From: Stappia sp. WLB 29
Lineage (GTDB): Bacteria; Pseudomonadota; Alphaproteobacteria; Rhizobiales; Stappiaceae
Assembly (NCBI RefSeq): GCF_023507705.1
Contig: NZ_JALBGD010000008.1
Location: 1 to 64,000 of the forward strand
Reading direction: 5' to 3'
Length of the DNA: 64,000 nucleotides
Shown piece after piece: positions 50,260 to 59,295 of this stretch (positions within the stretch are counted from its first letter, which is position 1; the number at the start of each line of letters is the position of its first letter). The position numbers and the translations under genes were made by a program. The notes under the pieces are model-generated. The model was given only the letters and a program-made list of their open reading frames with translations. It was not told where the DNA came from and did not search any database.

Positions 50260-51183
50260 ATGACTGATCTCGCCGGCATCCTTCCGGTTCTCCCGACGCC
50301 CTTCACGCAAGACGGAAAGGTGGATCTTCCGGCGATGCGCCGCCTGGTCCGCTTCGCGCTCGATTGCGGTGTGGACGGCGTCGTCTTCCCGGGTTTCGCC
50401 AGCGAGGTGGAGCAACTGGAAGCGGGCGAGCGGGCCGAGCTGCTGGCGCTGGTGGCGCAGGAGGCCGGCGGCAAGGTGCCGGTGGTCGCCGGCGCCAGCG
50501 CACCGAGCGCCGCGGACGTGATCGTCCATGGCCGCGTGGCGGCCTCCGTCGGCGTCACCTGGCTGATGATCCAGCCGCCGGTCGCCATCGGCCGCGAAGC
50601 GGCGGCGGTGACGGCGTTCATGAGCGAGGTGGCGGCCGGCCTGCCGGAGGCGCGTATCGTGCTGCAGAACGCCCCGGCGCCGCGCGGCTCCGACATTGCG
50701 CCGCAGACCCTGGTCGAGGTGGCGCGTGCCGTGCCGCAGATCGCCTATGTCAAGGAAGAGACCCTGCCGGCGGGACCGGCGATCAGCCATCTGCTCGCCC
50801 ATCGGCCGCAGACGCTGGCCGGCGTCATCGGCGGCGGCGGGGCGCGCTACATTCTCGACGAATATGCGCGCGGGGCCTGCGCGGCCATGCCCGCCATCGA
50901 GATTGCCGACGAGCATGTCGCGCTCGACCGGGCCTGGCGGGCCGGGCGCATCGCCGAGGCGCGGGAGATCTATGTGCGGACCCTGCCGCTGCTGACGCTG
51001 CAGGCCGTCTACCGGATGCGCCTGACCAAGCATGTGATGATCCGCCGCGGCGTGCTGGAGAACACCGTGGTGCGCGCACCCACGCCGGAGCTCGACGGCC
51101 CGGCGAGCGCGGATATAGATGCCAACCTTGCGGCGCTCGGCATCGGCGCGCCGCAGGCGGCTGTCGCCGGGGGCGCCCGATGA
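50260..51183 (+). CDS. Dihydrodipicolinate synthase/N-acetylneuraminate lyase family protein lacking the catalytic Tyr
   Basis: A 307-residue (beta/alpha)8 barrel. The Schiff-base lysine is present (K165 in AYVKEE), but the family tyrosine of YNxP is Q136 in VLQNAPAPRG. Opening segment GILPVLPTPFTQDGKVDLPA is normal. ATG 50260 was chosen; a TTG 15 bases upstream is possible and no clear ribosome-binding site is visible, so a leaderless message is conceivable. Family members include aldolases and dehydratases for 2-keto-3-deoxy sugar acids. Loss of the tyrosine suggests changed chemistry. Confidence 0.8.
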   Translation: MTDLAGILPVLPTPFTQDGKVDLPAMRRLVRFALDCGVDGVVFPGFASEVEQLEAGERAELLALVAQEAGGKVPVVAGASAPSAADVIVHGRVAASVGVTWLMIQPPVAIGREAAAVTAFMSEVAAGLPEARIVLQNAPAPRGSDIAPQTLVEVARAVPQIAYVKEETLPAGPAISHLLAHRPQTLAGVIGGGGARYILDEYARGACAAMPAIEIADEHVALDRAWRAGRIAEAREIYVRTLPLLTLQAVYRMRLTKHVMIRRGVLENTVVRAPTPELDGPASADIDANLAALGIGAPQAAVAGGAR

Positions 51184-52349
51184 GCGACGCTGTCCGCAGC
51201 ATCGAGGTCTTCACGCTGACGCAGACGCGGGACAAGCCCTATCTCGGCGCGGCCCGCAAGGGCGAGGAGCCGAATGCGCGCGGCTATCTGGTGCGCAAGG
51301 GCAACCGCACCGTCTATCCGACCTTCGACCGCAGCGTGCTCTTGCGCATCGAGACCCGCGATGGTGTTGTCGGCTGGGGCGAGACCTACGGCCTCGTCGC
51401 GCCCGGCGCCGTTGCCGAGATCGTCAAGGACCTGCTCGCCGACTTTACCATCGGCCGCGATCCGACGGGCCCCTCGGCCATTTACGACGACCTCTACGAC
51501 CTGATGCGGGTGCGCGGCTATACCGGCGGCTTCTATGTCGACGCGCTGGCCGCCATCGACATCGCCCTGTGGGACATTGCCGGGCAGATCGCCGGCAAGC
51601 CGGTGGCGGAGCTTCTGGGCGGCGACCGCTCGAAGACCATCCCCGCCTATGTCTCGGGCCTGCCCGAGGCGACCCGCAAGGCCCGCGCCGAGCTCGCCTT
51701 GTCCTGGCAGGCGCGCGGGTTCGATGCGTTCAAGTTCGCAACGCCGGTCGCCGACGACGGGCCGGCGGCGGAGATGGAGTCCTTGCGCGCGGCGCTGGGC
51801 CCCGATGCGCGGATCGCCGCCGACATGCACTGGAACCAGACGGCCGACGAGGCGCTGGCCCTGATCGAGACGATGAAGCCGCACGGGCTGTGGTTCGCCG
51901 AGGCGCCGGTCTACACCGAGGACATCTCCGGTCTGGAGCGGGTCACGAACGGTACGGACGTGCCGATCGCCGTCGGCGAGGAATGGCGCACGGTCTGGGA
52001 CATGCGCCACCGGGTGGAGCGCTGCCGCATCGCCATCGTCCAGCCGGAGATGGGCCACAAGGGCATCACCAACTTCACCCGCATCGGCGCGCTGGCGGCG
52101 GAGCGGGGCATCGAGGTGATCCCGCACGCGACCATCGGCGCGGGCATCTTCCTGGCCGCCAGCCTGCAGGCGAGCGCATCGCTGCCGACGCTCACCGGCC
52201 ACGAGTTCCAGCATTCGATCTTCGAACCTAACCGGCGCCTCCTTGCAGGTGACATGGACTGCGCGGACGGCGTCTACCGCCTCCCGACCGGTCCAGGTCT
52301 AGGGGTGCGCCCGTCGGAGGAAGCGCTGCGCCTGATGCAGCGGATATAA
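51180..52349 (+). CDS. dgoD: Enolase-superfamily sugar-acid dehydratase, DgoD-like
   Basis: A 389-residue mandelate racemase/muconate lactonising-type enzyme. Metal ligands D215, E241 and E267 (in AADMHWNQ, WFAEAPVYTED and AVGEEWRT) have the 26-residue spacings of D-galactonate dehydratase. H217 next to D215 and H316 in IPHATIGAG match its two catalytic histidines. It dehydrates an aldonate, most likely galactonate, to the 2-keto-3-deoxy acid consumed by DgoK. Overlaps the preceding gene by 4 bases. Other sugar acids remain possible. Confidence 0.85.
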   Translation: MSDAVRSIEVFTLTQTRDKPYLGAARKGEEPNARGYLVRKGNRTVYPTFDRSVLLRIETRDGVVGWGETYGLVAPGAVAEIVKDLLADFTIGRDPTGPSAIYDDLYDLMRVRGYTGGFYVDALAAIDIALWDIAGQIAGKPVAELLGGDRSKTIPAYVSGLPEATRKARAELALSWQARGFDAFKFATPVADDGPAAEMESLRAALGPDARIAADMHWNQTADEALALIETMKPHGLWFAEAPVYTEDISGLERVTNGTDVPIAVGEEWRTVWDMRHRVERCRIAIVQPEMGHKGITNFTRIGALAAERGIEVIPHATIGAGIFLAASLQASASLPTLTGHEFQHSIFEPNRRLLAGDMDCADGVYRLPTGPGLGVRPSEEALRLMQRI

Positions 52350-52370
52350 AAGCCAAGTGGAGGAAACGCG

Positions 52371-53648
52371 ATGACCACGACTTTCGGACGGTTCGTCAGG
52401 ACCGCGACCGCAGCTGCCATGCTCTCGGCGACGATGCTGTCGCCGGCGCTGGCCGACACGACCCTCAAGTTCGTCTCCTGGCAGGTGGACGATGCCGGCA
52501 CCGGCGACTGGTGGAAGGCCGCCATCGCCGCCTTCGAGGAAGCCAATCCGGGCGTGAAGGTGGAGTTCACCAAGGTCGAGCGTGCGGCCTATGCCGACAC
52601 GATGACGACCCTGTTCGCCGGCGGCCAGCCGCCGCATATCGTCCACCTCGCCTCGTTCGAGTTCCAGTCCTTCGCCGAGAACGGCTGGATGGAGAACCTC
52701 GGCCCCTGGCTCGACAAGGACGGCATCGACATGACCGGCTGGGCCGGCCAGGGCAAGTGCATGTGGAACGGCGAGACCGCCTGCATCATGATGAACTACT
52801 TCGGCTTCATCATGGCGTACAACAAGGCGATCCTGGAGAAGGAAGGCCTGTCGGTCCCCACCACCTATGCCGAGTTCCTCGAGGTCGCCCGCAAGACCAC
52901 CAAGGACTTCAACGGCGACGGCATCACCGACCAGTACGGCACCGGCCACGAGACCAAGGGCGGCGCCGGCCAGTATCTGACCGAGATGCTGAGCTACATC
53001 CTCGACGCCGGCGCCTACTGGACCGACAAGGACGGCAACATCACCATCGACACGCCCGAGATGGTCGAGGGCCTGACCCGCTGGAAGACCGTCGTCAAGG
53101 AAGGTCTCACCCCCATCGACCTGTCCGCCGGCGACATCCGCAAGCTCTTCGCCGACGGCAAGATGGCCCTGCGGCTGGACGGCCCCTGGCTCTACGGCAT
53201 CATGCAGAAGGGTGCGGCGTCCGCCGACACGGCGGTCGCCGAGCCGGCCTTCAGCCCGCCGGTGGGCGGCTCGTCCAACGTGCTCGGCATGGCGAGCGAG
53301 ATTTCGGACGAGGAAAAGGCGCTGGTGTGGGACTTCATCAAGCTGGTGATGTCGCCCGAGTGGCAGCGCAAATACGCCACCATCGGCAAGAACACCCCGC
53401 CGAGCCCGGCGGCCGACGTCTCCGGCGTCGAGCAGGAGGTGCCGCACTTCCCGCTGCTGATCAAGACGATGATGGCGGCCTCCGATGCCGGCGTCGACCG
53501 CATCCCGACGGGCCTTGAGATCCAGTACAACGAGTTCGGCAAGATGGTGCAGGAAGAGGTCCAGCGCATGCTGATCGAGGATCTCGATCCGGCCGAGGTG
53601 GTCAAGGTCATGCAGGAGCGGGCCGAGACCATCAAGAACGGCGGCTGA
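52371..53648 (+). CDS. CUT1-type sugar ABC substrate-binding protein (galactonate locus)
   Basis: A 425-residue extracellular sugar-binding protein. A signal peptide (TATAAAMLSATMLSPALA) precedes the mature start TTLKFVSWQVDDAGTGDWWK. The segment PPHIVHLASFEFQSFAENG and the acidic surface strands are typical of SBP_bac_1 receptors. GGAGG lies about 9 bases upstream. A hairpin (53662-53686) follows. Expected to bind the galactose-type sugar, its lactone or acid handled by this locus. Confidence 0.9.
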   Translation: MTTTFGRFVRTATAAAMLSATMLSPALADTTLKFVSWQVDDAGTGDWWKAAIAAFEEANPGVKVEFTKVERAAYADTMTTLFAGGQPPHIVHLASFEFQSFAENGWMENLGPWLDKDGIDMTGWAGQGKCMWNGETACIMMNYFGFIMAYNKAILEKEGLSVPTTYAEFLEVARKTTKDFNGDGITDQYGTGHETKGGAGQYLTEMLSYILDAGAYWTDKDGNITIDTPEMVEGLTRWKTVVKEGLTPIDLSAGDIRKLFADGKMALRLDGPWLYGIMQKGAASADTAVAEPAFSPPVGGSSNVLGMASEISDEEKALVWDFIKLVMSPEWQRKYATIGKNTPPSPAADVSGVEQEVPHFPLLIKTMMAASDAGVDRIPTGLEIQYNEFGKMVQEEVQRMLIEDLDPAEVVKVMQERAETIKNGG

Positions 53649-53661
53649 CCGCCTATCCGCA

Positions 53662-53695
53662 GCCGGCCCCTTTCGCAGGGGCCGGCTTGTCTTTT
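53662..53695 (+). terminator. Hairpin with T-rich tail after the sugar-binding-protein gene
   Basis: GCCGGCCCC (53662-53670) pairs with GGGGCCGGC (53678-53686) around a 7-base loop, followed by TTGTCTTTTT. This is a near-complete intrinsic terminator inside the operon, so the permease genes may be expressed at a lower level than the receptor. Confidence 0.7.
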
Positions 53696-53737
53696 TCGTT
53701 CCTGCGCCGCGGCGCTGCGCCCGCGGCAGGAGGTTGC

Positions 53738-54646
53738 ATGTCCCGAGTCCGGCTCTTCGATCTGGCCAGGCCGAGCCGTCAGCATCTGCTGGGCTACATT
53801 CTGCTCACCCCCGCGGTGCTGCTGGTCGGCCTGATCATCGTCTATCCCCTGATCATCTCGATCGACCTGTCGCTGCAGGCGGTCAAGCTGCCGCGCATCG
53901 GCGCCCCGCGCGCGCCCTTCACCACGGCCAATTACGAGCGGCTGTTCGCCTCCAGCGAATTCTGGATGGCGTGCTGGGTGACGCTGAAGCTCGTCGTCGT
54001 CGTCACGGCCGGCAGCCTGATCACCGGCGTCTCGACCGCGCTTCTGGTCAACAACCGGTTCCGCGGACGCACGCTCGCGCGCCTTGCCATGGCGCTGCCC
54101 TGGGCGGTGCCGGAAGTGATCGCGGTGGTGATCTTCGCCTGGATCTTCGACAGTTCCTTCGGGCTGATGAGCTGGCTGCTGGTCACGCTCGGCCTCTCCG
54201 ACGGCATGGTCGCCTGGGTGTCGACGCCGGGCGCCGCCTTCTGGGCGGTGGCGATCACCATGATCTGGAAAGGCTACCCCTTCGTCTCGATCATGACGCT
54301 GGCCGGCCTGCAGTCGATCCCGACCGACTTCTACAATGCCGCCAAGGTCGACGGCGCCAACGTCTTCCAGCGCTTCCGCTGGATCACGCTGCCGCTCCTG
54401 ATGCCGGTGCTCGGCGTCACCCTGGTGCTGGTCATCCTGTGGGTGTTCCGCGACTTCTCGATCATCAAGGTGCTGACCGAGGGCGGGCCGCTGAAGTCGA
54501 CCCAGACCCTGTCGATCATGACCTACGACCAGGCCTTCGGCTTCTTCAACTTCGGCTATGCCTCGGCGGTGGGTGTCGTCACGCTGGTCATCTGCGTCGT
54601 CGCGAGCCTGTTGCTGCTCGGCCGCCAGACCCGCGCCATGTATTGA
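53738..54646 (+). CDS. CUT1-type sugar ABC permease (MalF/UgpA family)
   Basis: A 302-residue permease with six helices. The first hydrophobic segment is GYILLTPAVLLVGLIIVYPL. The EAA loop is TDFYNAAKVDGANVFQRFRW. ATG 53738 has AGGAGG 5 bases upstream, so the frame opening 51 bases earlier is not used. Partner of the following permease. Confidence 0.9.
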   Translation: MSRVRLFDLARPSRQHLLGYILLTPAVLLVGLIIVYPLIISIDLSLQAVKLPRIGAPRAPFTTANYERLFASSEFWMACWVTLKLVVVVTAGSLITGVSTALLVNNRFRGRTLARLAMALPWAVPEVIAVVIFAWIFDSSFGLMSWLLVTLGLSDGMVAWVSTPGAAFWAVAITMIWKGYPFVSIMTLAGLQSIPTDFYNAAKVDGANVFQRFRWITLPLLMPVLGVTLVLVILWVFRDFSIIKVLTEGGPLKSTQTLSIMTYDQAFGFFNFGYASAVGVVTLVICVVASLLLLGRQTRAMY

Positions 54647-54659
54647 GAAAGGGGATCCC

Positions 54660-55490
54660 ATGAACCGCACACCCCTGCAAAGCCTGGCGCTCTACGGCAC
54701 CGTCGTCCTGCTCGCCGCGCTGATCCTGTTTCCGGTCTACTGGCTGCTGGTGACCGCCGTCTCCACCTCGGCGGACCTGTCGCAGCTGCCGCCCAGCTTC
54801 TGGCCGGACGAGGCCCAGTGGGGCACCTTCGCCAAGGTCTGGGAGGAGCGGCCGATCCCGCTCTGGCTGCTCAACTCGATGCTGGCGGCCATCGGCTCGG
54901 TCACCCTGTCGATGGTGGTCTCGGTGCTGGCGGGCTACGCCCTGTCGCGCTTTACGATCCGCGGCGGCCATTCGCTCGGCCTGTTCATCCTGACGGCGAA
55001 GATGCTGCCGGCGACCCTCTTGGTGATCCCGCTCTTCTCGATCTTCCGCAACTTCGGGATGATCGGCAGCCTGTGGACGCTGGTGCTGGCGCATTCGACG
55101 CTGATCATTCCCTTCACCACCTGGATGCTGAAGGGCTATTTCGACACGATCCCGCGCGAGCTGGAACAGGCGGCGATGGTCGACGGCTGCTCGCCGATGG
55201 GCGCGATGGTGCGGGTCGTGCTGCCCGTCGCCACCCCCGGACTGGCGGCGACCTCGCTCTATGCCTTCGTGCTGAGCTGGGCCGACTACGCCTATGCGCG
55301 GACCTTCCTCGTCAATGCACCCGACAGCTGGACCGCCAATCTCGGCATCACGACGATGCGCGGCGAATACAGCACCGACTGGAACGAGATTTCGGCCGCG
55401 GCCGTCTTCGTCGCCGTTCCGATCATCGTCATCTACCTGTTCCTTGAGCGCTACCTGGTCGGCGGACTGACCGCGGGCGCGGAGAAGTAA
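54660..55490 (+). CDS. CUT1-type sugar ABC permease (MalG family)
   Basis: A 276-residue permease. Opening MNRTPLQSLALYGTVVLLAA leads into the first helix; the EAA loop is RELEQAAMVDGCSPMGAMVR, where the usual acidic pair is preserved. AAGGGG lies 6 bases upstream. Four bases separate it from the ATPase gene. Confidence 0.9.
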   Translation: MNRTPLQSLALYGTVVLLAALILFPVYWLLVTAVSTSADLSQLPPSFWPDEAQWGTFAKVWEERPIPLWLLNSMLAAIGSVTLSMVVSVLAGYALSRFTIRGGHSLGLFILTAKMLPATLLVIPLFSIFRNFGMIGSLWTLVLAHSTLIIPFTTWMLKGYFDTIPRELEQAAMVDGCSPMGAMVRVVLPVATPGLAATSLYAFVLSWADYAYARTFLVNAPDSWTANLGITTMRGEYSTDWNEISAAAVFVAVPIIVIYLFLERYLVGGLTAGAEK

Positions 55491-55493
55491 TCC

Positions 55494-56600
55494 ATGGCCA
55501 ATATCTCCATTCGAAACGTCCACAAGAGCTACGGCGCGCACGAGGTGCTGAAGCCGTTCTCGCTCGAGATCGCGGACGGCGAATTCATCGTGCTGGTCGG
55601 CCCGTCCGGCTGCGGCAAGTCGACCATGCTCAAGATCCTGGCGGGCCTCGAGCCGGCGACCGGCGGCGACATCCATCTCGGCGAGCGGGAGGTCACCGAC
55701 CTTGCTCCCGGCGACCGCGACATCGCCATGGTGTTCCAGAACTACGCGCTCTATCCGCACCTGACCGTGCGCGAGAACATCGGCTTCGGGCTGAAGATGC
55801 GCGGCACGCCCAAGGCCGAGATCGAGCGCCGGGTGCTGGAGGCCGCGCGCATCCTGGAGGTGGAGAAGTATCTCGACCGCCGGCCGAAGGACCTGTCCGG
55901 CGGCCAGCGCCAGCGCGTCGCGCTGGGCCGCGCCATCGTGCGCCAGCCGCAGGCCTTCCTGATGGACGAGCCGCTGTCCAATCTCGACGCCAAGCTGCGC
56001 GTCCACATGCGCGCCGAGATCGGCGCGCTGCACAAGCGTCTCGGCGTCACCACGGTCTATGTCACCCACGACCAGATCGAGGCGATGACCATGGCCGACC
56101 GGGTGGTGATCATGCGCGACGGCGAAATCCAGCAGATCGCCGATCCCGACACGCTGTTCCAGCGGCCCGACAACCTCTTCGTCGCCGGCTTCATCGGCTC
56201 GCCGGGCATGAACTTCCTCTCCGCCGACGTGGAGCGCTCCGCCGGCGGGGCGGCGATCACCCTGTTCGGCAACCGGATCGCCGTCGACGAGGCGCGGCTC
56301 GCCGGCGCCTCGACCGTCATCGCCGGCATCCGGCCGGAGCATTTCCACCTCGGCGAGGGCCCCGCGACCTTCACAGTCCGTCCCAGCCTCGTCGAAAGCC
56401 TCGGCTCGGAGAAATACGTCTATTTCGACGGCGGGGCGCATATGGTCTCGGCCGGCGAGAGCGAGGACGACACGTCCAAGGGCCTGATCGCTCGTCTCGC
56501 CCATTCCGGCCCGATGGCGGAGGGGCAGGATCTCGTCCTGTCCTTCGACCCGGCCGAACTGCATCTCTTCGATGCGGTGAGCGAAAAGGCGCTGCGCTGA
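55494..56600 (+). CDS. CUT1-type sugar ABC ATPase (UgpC/MalK family)
   Basis: A 368-residue ATPase with Walker [10 protein letters not shown] (about residues 36-44), signature LSGGQRQR and Walker [14 protein letters not shown]. The C-terminal regulatory domain includes [15 protein letters not shown]. Its stop overlaps the next start by one base (TGATG), linking the transporter to the sugar-converting enzymes. Confidence 0.92.
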   Translation: MANISIRNVHKSYGAHEVLKPFSLEIADGEFIVLVGPSGCGKSTMLKILAGLEPATGGDIHLGEREVTDLAPGDRDIAMVFQNYALYPHLTVRENIGFGLKMRGTPKAEIERRVLEAARILEVEKYLDRRPKDLSGGQRQRVALGRAIVRQPQAFLMDEPLSNLDAKLRVHMRAEIGALHKRLGVTTVYVTHDQIEAMTMADRVVIMRDGEIQQIADPDTLFQRPDNLFVAGFIGSPGMNFLSADVERSAGGAAITLFGNRIAVDEARLAGASTVIAGIRPEHFHLGEGPATFTVRPSLVESLGSEKYVYFDGGAHMVSAGESEDDTSKGLIARLAHSGPMAEGQDLVLSFDPAELHLFDAVSEKALR

Positions 56601-57589
56601 TGCTGGTTCTCGTCACGGGAAGCTCGGGCCGCGTCGGTCGGGCGGCGGTTGCGGCGCTGCGCGCCGCCGGACACCGGGTGCGCGGCTTCGACCTGCGCGC
56701 GTCCAATCTGAACCAATCAGGCTCCGATCTCGACGAGGTGGTCGGCAGCTTCGATGATGCCGAGGCCTGCGCCCGCGCGGTTGCAGGCGTCGAGGCGGTG
56801 CTGCATCTGGGCGCCTTCATGTCCTGGGTGCCGGCGGAGCGCACGGCGATGTTCCGCGCCAATGTCGAGGGAACCAGGGTGCTGCTCGATGCGGCGGCGC
56901 AAGCCGGCGTACGCCGTTTCGTCTTCGCCAGCTCCGGCGAGGTCTATCCGGAGAATGCGCCGCTGTTCCTGCCCGTCACCGAGGAGCATCCGCTGCGGGC
57001 GAACAGCCCCTATGGCCTCACCAAGCTGCTGGGCGAGGATCTCGTCTCCTTCCACCAGCGCATCGGCAGTTTCGAGACGGTGATCCTGCGCTTCTCGCAT
57101 ACGCAGGATGCCAGCGAACTGCTCGATCCCGACAGCTTCTTCTCCGGCCCGCGCTTCTTCCTGCGCCCGCGCATCCGCCAGCAGGAGCGCATGGGCAATA
57201 CCGCTGTCGCCGAACTGCTGCGCGCGGCCGATCCCGGACGGCCCGCCCATGTGCTGGCCCGAAATGCCGCCGGCAAACCGTTCCGGATGCACATCACCGA
57301 CACCAGGGATATGGTGAAGGGCGTGCTGCTGGCGCTGGAATCGGACCGGGCTGCCGGGGGGATCTTCAATCTGGGGGCGAGCGACCCCGTCGATTTCGAG
57401 CGGCTGCTGCCGGCCATGTCCGAAATCACGGGATTGCCCGTCGTCACCGTTGACCTGCCCGGCGCCGGCGTCGATTACCAGACCTCGAACGCAAGGATAC
57501 GCGAGACGCTGGGGTTCGAGCCGGAATGGACGATCGATCGGATGTTGCAGGAGGCGGCGCGGACATGGCGGACGCGAGCACAGGCCTGA
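56600..57589 (+). CDS. NAD-dependent epimerase/dehydratase (extended SDR)
   Basis: A 329-residue extended SDR. The cofactor motif is VTGSSGRVGRAAVAAL at the N-terminus, the serine region is FVFASSGEVYPENAP, and the active site is YGLTK. The C-terminal domain includes FNLGASDPVDFERLLPAM. It could epimerise, dehydrate or oxidise a sugar; uronate dehydrogenases belong to the same superfamily but are shorter. In the galactonate locus it may feed an alternative sugar into the pathway. Overlaps the IclR-SMP-30 gene by 25 bases. Confidence 0.82.
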   Translation: MLVLVTGSSGRVGRAAVAALRAAGHRVRGFDLRASNLNQSGSDLDEVVGSFDDAEACARAVAGVEAVLHLGAFMSWVPAERTAMFRANVEGTRVLLDAAAQAGVRRFVFASSGEVYPENAPLFLPVTEEHPLRANSPYGLTKLLGEDLVSFHQRIGSFETVILRFSHTQDASELLDPDSFFSGPRFFLRPRIRQQERMGNTAVAELLRAADPGRPAHVLARNAAGKPFRMHITDTRDMVKGVLLALESDRAAGGIFNLGASDPVDFERLLPAMSEITGLPVVTVDLPGAGVDYQTSNARIRETLGFEPEWTIDRMLQEAARTWRTRAQA

Positions 57590-59295
57590 GCCAGTCCCGC
57601 AAGGACGTCCCCTCCGGCACGGCGGCGCTCGCCAAGGGCCTGACGCTGCTCGACATGGTGGCCGATGCGGAGACGCCCTTGCGCTTCGCCGACCTGCTGC
57701 GCCAGTCCGGCCTGCCCAAGCCGACCTTCGCGCGCATCCTGCGCACGCTGATCGCCTTCGGCCTCGTGCGCCAGAACGAGGAGCGCGGCACCTATGTCAT
57801 CGGGCCGCGCTTCCTGGAGCTGTCGCACCGGGTGTGGGACACGTTCGACCTGCCGACCGCCGCCGCGCCCGAGCTGGAGCGCCTGTCGGCCGAGCTCGGC
57901 GAGACGGTGGCGCTGTGCCGTCTCGACGGCGACCAGGTGCAGTATCTCGACGAGCGTTCGGGCGACGGTCTCGGCGTCCGGGTCGACACCGGCCGGCGCG
58001 TGCCGTTGCATTGCACCGCCGCCGGCAAGGTGCTGGTCGCCTTCCAGGAGCCGGGCTTCGCCCGCGCGCTGCTCGAGCGCCTTCACCTCGACCGCTATAC
58101 CCCGCGCACCATCACCACGCTGGAGGCCTTGCAGGCCGACCTGACGCTGACCCGCGCGCGCGGATACTCGGTCTCCTACGAGGAGCACCTGAACGGCGTG
58201 AACTCCGTCGCCGTCGCCATCGCCGGCAAGGACGGTACGCCCATCGGCGCGCTGGTCGCGCTGGGCCCGTCGTCCCGGCTGGACACGTCGCATATCCACC
58301 CGGTCGGACGCGAGCTGATCGCCGCCGCCCGCAGGATCACGGGCGCTGCCGGCGCCATCGCCATCAGTTCCCGCCCGCGTCCGCGCACCAGCCAGTCGCA
58401 GACGCCGGCCGATCTCGCCTGCGTCCTGCCCTGGGGCGCGCAGCTCGGCGAGGCCCCGGTCTGGGACCCGGTCGCCCGCAGTCTTTACTGGGTCGATATC
58501 CTGCACCCGGCGGTCTACCGCTTCGATCCGTCGAGCGGGCTCAACGAGACCTGCGAGACCGGCAAGCTGGTGAGCGCAGTGATGCCCTGCGCCGACGGCT
58601 CGCTGGCGGTGGCGACACAGGACGGCATCGAGTTCCTGGACTTCGCCTCCGGCACGTTGCGGCCGCTGGTCGACCCGGAAGCGGGCATCCCCGAGAACCG
58701 TCTGAACGACGCCAAGGTCGGCCCCGGCGGGGCGATCTGGGTCGGCTCCATGCGGCTCGACGCCAGCAAGCCGAGCGGCGCGCTCTACCGGGTTTCCGCC
58801 GACGGCACGGTGACGCGCAAGGAAAGCGGCATCTCGGTCAGCAACGGCATGGCCTGGAGCCCGGACAACCGGATCTTCTACTTCGTCGATACGGTGCCGG
58901 GCCTGATCTACGCCTACGATTTCGAACCCGGCAAGGGCGTCCTCGGCAACCGCCGGGTGCTTGCGCGCATTCCGGAAGGCGAGGGGCGCCCGGACGGCAT
59001 CGCCGTCGACAGCGAGGGCGGCGTGTGGTGCGCGATCTGGGACGGCTGGCGGGTCAACCGCTACCTGCCCGACGGGCGCCACGAGCGCAGCATCGAGCTT
59101 CCCGTTCCCCGGCCGACCAGCGTCGCCTTCGGCGGCGCGGACCTGGCGACGCTCTACATCACCAGCGCCCGCACGCGCCTGCCGGCCTCGACCCTGTCCG
59201 AGGCGCCGCTGTCCGGCGGCCTCTTCGCCTGCACCCCCGGCCTTTCCGGCGTGCCGATCACCCTGTTCGACCGCAAGGGCCGGGACGCTGCATGA
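57565..59295 (+). CDS. IclR-type regulator fused to an SMP-30/gluconolactonase domain
   Basis: A 576-residue two-part protein. Residues about 17-270 are a full IclR regulator: helix-turn-helix LRFADLLRQSGLPKPTFARI then an effector domain with RVPLHCTAAGKVLVAF and RARGYSVSYEEHLNGVNSVA. Residues about 280-576 are an SMP-30 beta-propeller lactonase with metal ligands E296 (LGEAPVWD), N427 (SNGMAWSPDN) and D477 (RPDGIAVD), plus the RLNDAKVGPGG motif. Spacing matches characterised SMP-30 proteins. Start 57565 has GGAGG 10 bases upstream; no stop or frameshift divides the halves. Likely lactonase and lactone- or acid-sensing regulator in one chain. Confidence 0.88.
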   Translation: MADASTGLSQSRKDVPSGTAALAKGLTLLDMVADAETPLRFADLLRQSGLPKPTFARILRTLIAFGLVRQNEERGTYVIGPRFLELSHRVWDTFDLPTAAAPELERLSAELGETVALCRLDGDQVQYLDERSGDGLGVRVDTGRRVPLHCTAAGKVLVAFQEPGFARALLERLHLDRYTPRTITTLEALQADLTLTRARGYSVSYEEHLNGVNSVAVAIAGKDGTPIGALVALGPSSRLDTSHIHPVGRELIAAARRITGAAGAIAISSRPRPRTSQSQTPADLACVLPWGAQLGEAPVWDPVARSLYWVDILHPAVYRFDPSSGLNETCETGKLVSAVMPCADGSLAVATQDGIEFLDFASGTLRPLVDPEAGIPENRLNDAKVGPGGAIWVGSMRLDASKPSGALYRVSADGTVTRKESGISVSNGMAWSPDNRIFYFVDTVPGLIYAYDFEPGKGVLGNRRVLARIPEGEGRPDGIAVDSEGGVWCAIWDGWRVNRYLPDGRHERSIELPVPRPTSVAFGGADLATLYITSARTRLPASTLSEAPLSGGLFACTPGLSGVPITLFDRKGRDAA

